From Pantoea cypripedii (GTDB taxonomy: Bacteria; Pseudomonadota; Gammaproteobacteria; Enterobacterales; Enterobacteriaceae): a stretch of 64,000 nt of DNA. Of the stretch, positions 48,402-55,236 are shown in pieces (the stretch's first letter is position 1; the number at the start of each line of letters is the position of its first letter). The translations under genes and the position numbers were made by a program. The stretch spans positions 2,455,286-2,519,285 of the forward strand of contig NZ_CP024768.1 of NCBI RefSeq assembly GCF_011395035.1, read 5' to 3'. The notes below the pieces were generated by a model, which was given only the letters and a program-made list of their open reading frames with translations, was not told the DNA's origin and did no database searches.

Positions 48402-48431
48402 AGTAGCAGTGCGATAAATCACACCGCTACT
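48402..48431. repeat. Extragenic palindromic repeat (Pantoea-type)
   Basis: Minus strand: GTAGCGGTGTGATTTATCGC continuing into ACTGCTAC, an imperfect palindrome of the same family as at 37746-37799. It lies seven bases after the stop of OTU copy 2 and may act as its transcription end hairpin. Confidence 0.75.
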
Positions 48432-48437
48432 GAGTTT

Positions 48438-51383
48438 CTAACCTTTATGCCGCGCTAAAATATTCAGCGCAAATTGTTCTAATGCTGCCCGGTTATCTGC
48501 ATCAGTGGGTTGACGCCGCTGCAGGTTAGTCAAACGGATCGCATCGGTTTCTATAATGGCTCGCAATGCAGAAAAGTTGCTGCTTTCGAACCGATAGAAC
48601 TCTATTGGTTCTGCTTCTCTGCCATCGTAAACTTCTATTGAGTCAGGACGCAGTACCATAAAACGCTGGTCGGGTTGTTCTGCCGGTGGTGTAAAAACAA
48701 TCTGACCCGACGGGTCATAATTCGCTAAAAATTCCTGCGCCTCATTTTCCTCAATAACGATGATATTGCTTTGCTGGGCCAGATAGCTGTAGAACATCGG
48801 AAGAGGGATATTATCGATTTTTTCCTGTAAGTTTCGCAAACGCACTTCGAGCCTTTTACTGAATCTCCCTTTATCTGCCAGTGTGGTGACCAGCATTTTC
48901 CAGTCAGTGACCGGGTTATAGGGTGCTTCATCTTCAGCACGTTCTTCATTAATTTTAGCCGCAATATCAATAATACCCCGTTCGCCATCAACGCCATACG
49001 GGAGTAAAAACAACAGATGAGCCAGTTCATCCAGTTTCAGCGCGAGTTTATCCAGCATAAAGGGATAAAGACCGTCTTCGATAAGTCCGGCGATTTGATG
49101 TTCATCAAAGGTGTCTCCTTTAATTTTTTTTCCTATTTGCATTAACGAGGAGAACAATAACAAGCTATCCAGTTCATTATTATCCGCTGGATTTCTCAAC
49201 CCCTGAAACAATAATTCAACGGTGTCATCTTCTAAACCATCCATCCAGTGAAAATCCATAATGCCCGTTAGGGTCATCCTGGGGATGATAGTATTACTCC
49301 AGAGGCCAATGCGATTCAACCGGAATATTGAGATCGCCAGGTTATCAATCAACTGTCGATTTAACACATCAATACTCAATCCTTTATAGCCATAATTCAG
49401 GCCATCCAGAACCATATCGCTAACTGGCATCCCCTCACCAAAAATAAACGGTGCACTCGCCATATGTTGTTTCAGACTCACCATTCTTGCTGCACGATTA
49501 TTGTTAAGATGACGCCTGACACTTCTTTCGCTTATTTCGCCATCATAATATAACTCCCTTTGCTCCGGATTAATGACGCTTCTCACCATAAACAGCGGGC
49601 CGTTATAAACCACATCATCATAAAGATGGTTAACCGCCACGCGTTGCATAAAGCTTTTCTCTAACAAACGCCTGACCCGGGGCGCGATCACCTCTCTTCT
49701 GCTTACCCCCTGACGACTCACAACATCATCAACTTTAGCGGTGTAAGTATTATTTACCGGACTATGCCAGTTAAACGCCTCTAATTGCCGGTCACTGACA
49801 ATGAAAAAGCCTTCGACATCGATATCTTGATCAAACCTTGCCAGTGCTATCAGACTTTCTTCAAACTCTTCTTTTAACTGTTCAATCTGACGCTGCACCG
49901 AGGATTCCTTAATACGCCTGTACTCGGGAGGTAAATCGGGATCTTCCGCCATTCCCTGCAAAATATCAGCCAGATCTTCACAGGAAGCACCGAGTAATCC
50001 AGCGTCCTCTATCAGTTTCGCTGCTTCTGTGGTCTCAAGCAGAGCCAGCAACTGATGAGGATTGATCCCCGTATCCACCATAATGGTCACCAGATCATTG
50101 CTGATGGCCGTTGCGAAAATCTTCAGTGAATTAACATCTTTGTGTTTTTGCTGGCTGGCCTGTTCGCGAAACTCAAGGCAACGCAGACTATGTTGAGAAC
50201 GTTGTGCCAGTGCCTGTAAACGCCCCAGCTGTCGTTTTTCCTCTACCGGATCCAGCAGCCAGCGGGTAATCGCCTGCTTTATTTCAGCCAGCTTTTGTAC
50301 ATCATAGATCGATAAAAAGTGATGCAATACATTTCTTAAAGTGATTTCATCCTCTTTGGCAATCACCTGCACCGGTGTTACGTTGCGGTCAATAAAACTG
50401 CATAAATTTTTTTTCAAATTTCTCGCAGTGATATCGAGAATGTTATCTTTAATATGGGGTCTGCTTTCAGTCAGTTCTGACAGGCGATCATTTAACGATA
50501 CGTTTTCCGACGGCTCTGCAATAAATTCCTTATAATCGCCCCAATGATTGTCCACGTAATTAGCCGTTTCATTCCTTAGATGAATCCAGGAATCTTCGTC
50601 GCCATACAGACCAAGAGAGACTGACGCGAAAAAGCAATTTCCGTCTGCCGGCACATCGCGAACCACACCGGAACGCTCTACCAGCTGATAATGTTCCTGA
50701 CCCTGAATTCTGATTCTTTGTAAGTTTACCGTCTGCCGGGAATTCTGCTCATCTCCCATCTGAATAGTAGAACCCAAATCTGCGTCATAAATATTCAGTC
50801 TGATTTTGAATACTTTCACCAGCGCGTCAACCGCAATATCAATTGCCTGATGATTCCATATGCCGGACTGCCGTATGCTGACGACTATATCCTGCTTAAT
50901 TTGTTCATCCTGACTGCCTTCAGGCTTATTCAATGAGAGTTTTGCCAGCTGCTCAGCGGCATTTTTCCTGATGAATTTCTTTGCTTTTAACGCCTGTTGT
51001 ATATTATCAGTGGATTGCAATATATTCTGCACCCCCCAGTCGCGGGTAATACGTTGTTTTTTATTATTCACATCGCGAGAGCAATCCATTGCCTTTACCG
51101 GAGAGGGCCGCTGAGGTGAGGTAGGCGTGACCGGTGTCAGGGAACGAATAGAACGGGTAAACTGATTATCTACTTTGCTACGAGAAGATAATATCGGTAA
51201 TGACAAACTGGTCGCGCGCGTCAAAGTCCGATTAGGTAATAATTGTGGTGGTAATGACAACCGGGCGGAACTATTCCCGAGGGATGTGACGGCGGTCGTT
51301 CTGACAGGTGGGGTGACTGGCGTGGATAATGCTGATTGCCGATTAAAATTGACTACCGAATTAACGTTATTCGCGTTTGGCAT
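48438..51383 (-). CDS. Large effector-like protein with permuted OTU-type cysteine protease motif (copy 2)
   Basis: Paralogue of the next gene downstream, 981 residues from the ATG at 51383 (MPNANNVNSVVNFNRQSALS), AAGGAA upstream. Domain order is the same: disordered basic N-terminus; AIDIAVDALVKVFKIRLNIY, QEHYQLVE (His 231), then RDVPADGNCFFASVSLGLYG (Asp 247, Cys 250) and LRNETANYVDNHWGDYKEFI. Motif spacing is identical in the two copies. The long C-terminal region is also conserved, for example FDEHQIAGLIEDGLYPF and RLNRIGLWSNTIIP. The residues expected for catalysis are kept in both copies, so neither looks like a decaying duplicate. No close match to a named effector is known to me. Confidence 0.75.
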   Translation of the reverse strand: MPNANNVNSVVNFNRQSALSTPVTPPVRTTAVTSLGNSSARLSLPPQLLPNRTLTRATSLSLPILSSRSKVDNQFTRSIRSLTPVTPTSPQRPSPVKAMDCSRDVNNKKQRITRDWGVQNILQSTDNIQQALKAKKFIRKNAAEQLAKLSLNKPEGSQDEQIKQDIVVSIRQSGIWNHQAIDIAVDALVKVFKIRLNIYDADLGSTIQMGDEQNSRQTVNLQRIRIQGQEHYQLVERSGVVRDVPADGNCFFASVSLGLYGDEDSWIHLRNETANYVDNHWGDYKEFIAEPSENVSLNDRLSELTESRPHIKDNILDITARNLKKNLCSFIDRNVTPVQVIAKEDEITLRNVLHHFLSIYDVQKLAEIKQAITRWLLDPVEEKRQLGRLQALAQRSQHSLRCLEFREQASQQKHKDVNSLKIFATAISNDLVTIMVDTGINPHQLLALLETTEAAKLIEDAGLLGASCEDLADILQGMAEDPDLPPEYRRIKESSVQRQIEQLKEEFEESLIALARFDQDIDVEGFFIVSDRQLEAFNWHSPVNNTYTAKVDDVVSRQGVSRREVIAPRVRRLLEKSFMQRVAVNHLYDDVVYNGPLFMVRSVINPEQRELYYDGEISERSVRRHLNNNRAARMVSLKQHMASAPFIFGEGMPVSDMVLDGLNYGYKGLSIDVLNRQLIDNLAISIFRLNRIGLWSNTIIPRMTLTGIMDFHWMDGLEDDTVELLFQGLRNPADNNELDSLLLFSSLMQIGKKIKGDTFDEHQIAGLIEDGLYPFMLDKLALKLDELAHLLFLLPYGVDGERGIIDIAAKINEERAEDEAPYNPVTDWKMLVTTLADKGRFSKRLEVRLRNLQEKIDNIPLPMFYSYLAQQSNIIVIEENEAQEFLANYDPSGQIVFTPPAEQPDQRFMVLRPDSIEVYDGREAEPIEFYRFESSNFSALRAIIETDAIRLTNLQRRQPTDADNRAALEQFALNILARHKG

Positions 51384-51442
51384 AATTCTTTCCTTATCAG
51401 GCCGATAATAATCCATCATAAATCTGGGGCGGGGGTGTCACC

Positions 51443-51468
51443 TTAGCGACAATAGCAGCCCCTTTTTA
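51443..51468 (-). promoter_or_regulatory. Candidate sigma-28-like promoter before OTU copy 2
   Basis: Minus strand: TAAAAAGG, ten bases, GTCGCTAA. The -10 agrees with GCCGATAA in six of eight positions, the -35 in four; the spacer is one base shorter than usual. It lies 60 bp upstream of the start codon. Confidence 0.4.
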
Positions 51469-51672
51469 CCTGAAATCACGCTCTCCTTCCCTGGAACTTG
51501 CTCACAAACTGACCTGCATCACGGTTTTATCTGCCCGTTACACCCTCTTGCCGCCATTCCACACGGGAACCCGGCAAATCAGGCCAAAAAGCCCGTCTGT
51601 TTAAGCCATTGTTCCCCGAGTCAGTTGCATAAAATAAAGCCGTTAAATTTACTCAGGCTAAGGTTGGACGCC

Positions 51673-52854
51673 ATGTCTTCACCCTCACGGGCGCTGCTGC
51701 TGGATGCGGGATTCGCATCGCTGCCCTTTCTCGACGTGTTACGCCAACAGGGTTACCGCACGGCGGTCTGTGGCAGTAAAAACCAGGACCCAGGTCATCG
51801 CTTCGCTGATGACAGCAGTGCGGTTAACTATGGTGATGTGCAGCAGGTAATTGATCTGTGCCGTGAGTGGCGCATTTCGGCACTGTTGCCCGGCGTCACC
51901 GATGTGTCTTATCTCACCGGCTCACGCGTGGCGGATCAGCTTGGTTTTGCCGGATTCGACTCTCCCGAGGTCAGCGACACGCTGTTTCAGAAGGATCAGT
52001 TCCGCCATTGGGCGCAGGCTCATCATTTCCCGGTACCCGCAGCGGTGGATCAACTGAGTGACAGCGAAACGCTCCCGTTACCCTTGATCGTCAAACCCGT
52101 GGATGCCTACAGTGGGCTGGGGATTACGCATATCAGCGAACGTGCGCAGCTGCCCACCGCTTTTGCTGCTGCCCGCCAGGCTTCACGCAGCGGCGAGGCG
52201 CTGATTGAACAATTTATTCAGGGTACGCTGCACAGCCATTCCGCGTTTATCCGCAACGGTGAAATCGTCTGCGAATTCTTTGTCGATGAGTTTTGCACCG
52301 TTTACCCGTGGCAGGTCAACAGCAGTTCCCTCACCACCCAACTGAGTCAGGCATTGCAGGATCGGGTTAGTGACTGTCTGGCAACGCTAACCGCACAGCT
52401 TGGTCTGGTTGATGGTCTGCTGCACACCCAGTTTATGACTGACGGCAACGATTTCTGGTTGATCGAACTGACGCGCCGTTGTCCTGGCGATCTGTACAGC
52501 CGCCTGATCAGCCTCTCCACCGGTGTGCCTTACTGTAGCCATTTTGTTGCCCCGTTTATCGGGCTGGACGACCACTTTGATCAGCGCCGTCCGGTGCGTC
52601 AGCGTTTTATTGCCCGTCATACCGTCTCGGTAACCCAGCCCACCCGTTTCCCCGGCTTTCACTTCGCTTCGCTACCGGCACAGATTCTGGATGTGATCCC
52701 GCTGAAACTTCCTGGCGATGCGCTGGAACCCGCCCCGCGCGATCGCGCGGGCCTGGTGTTTGCCGAATGCGCCAGCCTGACCACACTGGCAGAGCTGACT
52801 CCTCATCTGAACCAGTATCTCAATCCGCCGACGCAACAGGAGAGATCAATATGA
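51673..52854 (+). CDS. ATP-grasp enzyme of the flagellin sugar locus
   Basis: Cytoplasmic ligase-like protein of 393 residues; start at 51673 (MSSPSRALLLDAGFASLPFL). The N-terminal 100 residues form a pre-ATP-grasp Rossmann-like fold (GYRTAVCGSKNQDPGHRFAD, LLPGVTDVSYL). ATP-binding elements are LPLIVKPVDAYSGLGITHIS near residue 138-157, ALIEQFIQGTLHS and FWLIELTRRCPGDLYSRLIS, with the metal-binding Glu in LIELTRR. ATP-grasp enzymes join a carboxylate to an amine through an acyl phosphate, so attachment of an amino acid or other acid to an amino sugar is plausible. Stop overlaps the oxidoreductase start (ATGA). The substrate is unknown. Confidence 0.78.
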   Translation: MSSPSRALLLDAGFASLPFLDVLRQQGYRTAVCGSKNQDPGHRFADDSSAVNYGDVQQVIDLCREWRISALLPGVTDVSYLTGSRVADQLGFAGFDSPEVSDTLFQKDQFRHWAQAHHFPVPAAVDQLSDSETLPLPLIVKPVDAYSGLGITHISERAQLPTAFAAARQASRSGEALIEQFIQGTLHSHSAFIRNGEIVCEFFVDEFCTVYPWQVNSSSLTTQLSQALQDRVSDCLATLTAQLGLVDGLLHTQFMTDGNDFWLIELTRRCPGDLYSRLISLSTGVPYCSHFVAPFIGLDDHFDQRRPVRQRFIARHTVSVTQPTRFPGFHFASLPAQILDVIPLKLPGDALEPAPRDRAGLVFAECASLTTLAELTPHLNQYLNPPTQQERSI

Positions 52855-53996
52855 CCCAGCCACTCAAGCTCGCTTTCCTCGGTGGCGGCATCAATTCCGC
52901 CATCGGTCAGACACATAAAATTGCCTGCCAGATGGATGGCGAGTTCCAGCTGGTTGCCGGTTGTTTTAGCCGCGATGCACAAATCAACCAGCAAACGGCA
53001 CAGGCCTGGGGTATCCCGGCTGAGCGCCTGTATGAGAATGTTGAGACGTTACTGGCTGCCGAACATACCCAGCTGGACGCCGTGGTGATTTTACTGCCTA
53101 CCCCCCATCATCTCGATGTGATCGTGCGCTGTCTGGAATACGGCGTCGCGGTGATTTGTGAAAAAGCCCTGGTCGAGTCCGTCGCCAGCGCTCAGGTGGT
53201 GCAGCACACCCTGCAACGCACCGGCGGTCGCCTGTATGTCACGTATAACTACAGCGGTTACCCGATGGTCCGTGAATTACGCCAGCGTATCCTGGCAGGG
53301 GAACTCGGCGATATTCAGCAGGTTCTGGTAGAAATGCCGCAGGAAGGCTTTAGCCGCCGCAATCCGGCAGGCGAAGTCGCGCGCCCGCAAAGCTGGCGGC
53401 AATCCGACGGTGTCATCCCTACTGTTTCTCTCGATCTGGGTGTGCACGTCCATCAACTGGTGGATTTTATCGTGCAACGCCGGGCAACCGATGTATATGC
53501 CATCAACAGCCACTTCACCTCGCTGCCCAATATCATCGATACCGTCCATGCTGTTTCCCGGTATGAAGACGGCCTGGTATGCCAGTATTGGTATGGCAAA
53601 GCGGCCCTTGGCTACCGCAATGGCTTACGCATCCGGGTGATGGGTGATAAAGGCAGTGCCGAATGGCTTCAGGTTGAACCGGAGACGCTGAAACTCAGCA
53701 ACGCGCATGGGCAGGTCACGTTAATTGATCGCACCGATAACGCCAACCGCATCGCTAACCTGCCACGCTACTGCCGCTTCAAAGCCGGTCATCCTGCCGG
53801 GTTTATCGAAGCCTTTGCCAACTATTACGTGGATATCGCGCACAGTTTGCGCGGCGAGCATAACGATTACAGCCAGGGCATTGAGACCGCGTTGAGTGGC
53901 TTAACTTTTCTTGAGAAGACCCAGCGCAGTGCCACGCTGCATCAGCCGGTCACGCTGCTGGATCTGCTCAGCCAGCCGGTTACCGCCGCCAGCTAA
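52851..53996 (+). CDS. Gfo/Idh/MocA family NAD(P)-dependent sugar oxidoreductase
   Basis: Soluble dehydrogenase of 381 residues, start at 52851 with AGGAG upstream and an ATGA overlap with the ATP-grasp gene. N-terminal Rossmann motif LAFLGGGINSAIGQTHKIAC, then DAVVILLPTPHHLDVIVRCL and the cofactor-closing motif VICEKALVES (Glu-Lys near 103). The C-terminal half carries SLDLGVHVHQLVDFI (about 190-205), equivalent to the family's GxHxxD catalytic region, with His retained. These enzymes commonly oxidise a sugar at C3 before transamination. Together with the nearby aminotransferase it would make a 3-amino sugar; this pairing is inference. Followed by a strong terminator. Confidence 0.85.
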   Translation: MTQPLKLAFLGGGINSAIGQTHKIACQMDGEFQLVAGCFSRDAQINQQTAQAWGIPAERLYENVETLLAAEHTQLDAVVILLPTPHHLDVIVRCLEYGVAVICEKALVESVASAQVVQHTLQRTGGRLYVTYNYSGYPMVRELRQRILAGELGDIQQVLVEMPQEGFSRRNPAGEVARPQSWRQSDGVIPTVSLDLGVHVHQLVDFIVQRRATDVYAINSHFTSLPNIIDTVHAVSRYEDGLVCQYWYGKAALGYRNGLRIRVMGDKGSAEWLQVEPETLKLSNAHGQVTLIDRTDNANRIANLPRYCRFKAGHPAGFIEAFANYYVDIAHSLRGEHNDYSQGIETALSGLTFLEKTQRSATLHQPVTLLDLLSQPVTAAS

Positions 53997-54007
53997 CCCT
54001 GCCTCAT

Positions 54008-54042
54008 CCCCCTCTCCCCAGGTCAGGGGAGAGGGGGTTTTT
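54008..54042 (+). terminator. Strong terminator after the oxidoreductase gene
   Basis: CCCCCTCTCCCC and GGGGAGAGGGGG form a twelve-pair perfect stem with a six-base loop, followed by five T residues. It separates this operon from the convergent aminotransferase gene. Confidence 0.92.
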
Positions 54043-54050
54043 AGTTATTT

Positions 54051-55202
54051 TCAGGCTGCGGCGATTTGGCTGGCTGCCAGCACAATATCAATAATGCGCG
54101 TCTGCTCAGCTTCGGTCAGGGTTGGATGGATCGGCAGGCACAGCACCTGTTGTGAGGTTTCGCTCGCCACCGGCAGATTGTCAGGATGGGATGAATCGTA
54201 GCCTTTGTACATCGGGAACTGCGAAATCAGCGGATAGAAGTAGCGACGCGCATAGATCCCCTCATCCTTCATACGCTGGTACAGCTGATCACGTGACAGC
54301 GGGAAGTGTTCCGGATGGATAAACAGCGGGCAGTAGGCGTAATTCCACTCGGTTTGCGCATCGGCGTGCAACAGCGACACACCGGGTACGCCAGCCAACG
54401 CTTCTACGTAGCGCTGATAAATCCGCTGACGCACCGCAAAAGCCGCATCAACGTGTTTAAGTTGCAACATGCCAAACGCCGCCTGAAACTCGCTCATCTT
54501 GCCATTGATACCCGCCGCTACGACGGTGGTTTCGTCCGCAAAACCGAAGTTTTTCAGGTAATCAATACGGCGTTTAATTTTCTCATCCGGACAGATAATC
54601 GCCCCGCCCTCAAAGGTGTTAAACACTTTAGTCGCATGGAAACTCAGCACCGATAAATCACCATGATTGAGGACGCTGACTCCATCGCGTTTCACCGCGA
54701 ACGCATGAGCAGCGTCATAAATCACCCGCAGACCGTAGGTATCAGCAATGCGCTGGATCGCATCGGTATCACAGGGAATACCGTAGCAATGCACCGGCAT
54801 AATGGCGCTGGTTTGCGGTGTAATGGCGGCCTCAATTTTGGCCGGGTCGAGGTTGCAGGTGACCGGGTCAATATCGACAAACACCGGTTTAATACCGTTC
54901 CACAGCAGCGAGTGCGAAGTGGCGACAAAGGAGTAAGGCGTGGTAATCACTTCCCCACCGATTCGCAAAGCCTGCAACGCCGTCATTAAGGCCAGCGTAC
55001 CGTTGGAGAACAGGCAAATATGTTTGACCCCGAGGTACTCCGCCAGCGCTGCTTCCAGCGCCTGATGATAAGGCCCCCCGTTGGTGAGATATTTGCTCTG
55101 CCAGATATTCTCCAGGTAAGGAATAAACTCCTCCAGCGGCGGCAACAACGGGCTGGTCACCAGAATGTTTTTATTGTCGTAATGTGGCGCGATCTTTTTC
55201 AT
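54051..55202 (-). CDS. DegT/DnrJ/EryC1/StrS-type sugar aminotransferase
   Basis: PLP-dependent aminotransferase of 383 residues acting on nucleotide-linked keto sugars. Start ATG at 55202 (MKKIAPHYDNKNILVTSPLL) with GGGGG upstream. The PLP lysine is Lys192 in LSFHATKVFNTFEGGA, the ring-stacking and Asp residues are in RVIYDAAHAFAV (Asp163), and SNGTLALMTALQAL is the phosphate-binding region. The C-terminal end contains LPIHPTLTEAEQTRIIDIV, usual for the family. By memory it is close to VioA-like proteins, which make viosamine for flagellin glycans in Pseudomonas syringae. It is the last gene of the leftward group starting at the giant glycosyltransferases. Confidence 0.88.
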   Translation of the reverse strand: MKKIAPHYDNKNILVTSPLLPPLEEFIPYLENIWQSKYLTNGGPYHQALEAALAEYLGVKHICLFSNGTLALMTALQALRIGGEVITTPYSFVATSHSLLWNGIKPVFVDIDPVTCNLDPAKIEAAITPQTSAIMPVHCYGIPCDTDAIQRIADTYGLRVIYDAAHAFAVKRDGVSVLNHGDLSVLSFHATKVFNTFEGGAIICPDEKIKRRIDYLKNFGFADETTVVAAGINGKMSEFQAAFGMLQLKHVDAAFAVRQRIYQRYVEALAGVPGVSLLHADAQTEWNYAYCPLFIHPEHFPLSRDQLYQRMKDEGIYARRYFYPLISQFPMYKGYDSSHPDNLPVASETSQQVLCLPIHPTLTEAEQTRIIDIVLAASQIAAA

Positions 55203-55236
55203 CAAAACCCCCTGTGGGCGGTGTTATGTGTCACGG

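Noticed and set aside
51635..51661. TAAAGCCG-N11-CAGGCTAA as a sigma-28 promoter for the ATP-grasp gene
   Set aside because: The -10 matches only half of the consensus, and transcription would begin about five bases before the start codon, removing the ribosome-binding site.
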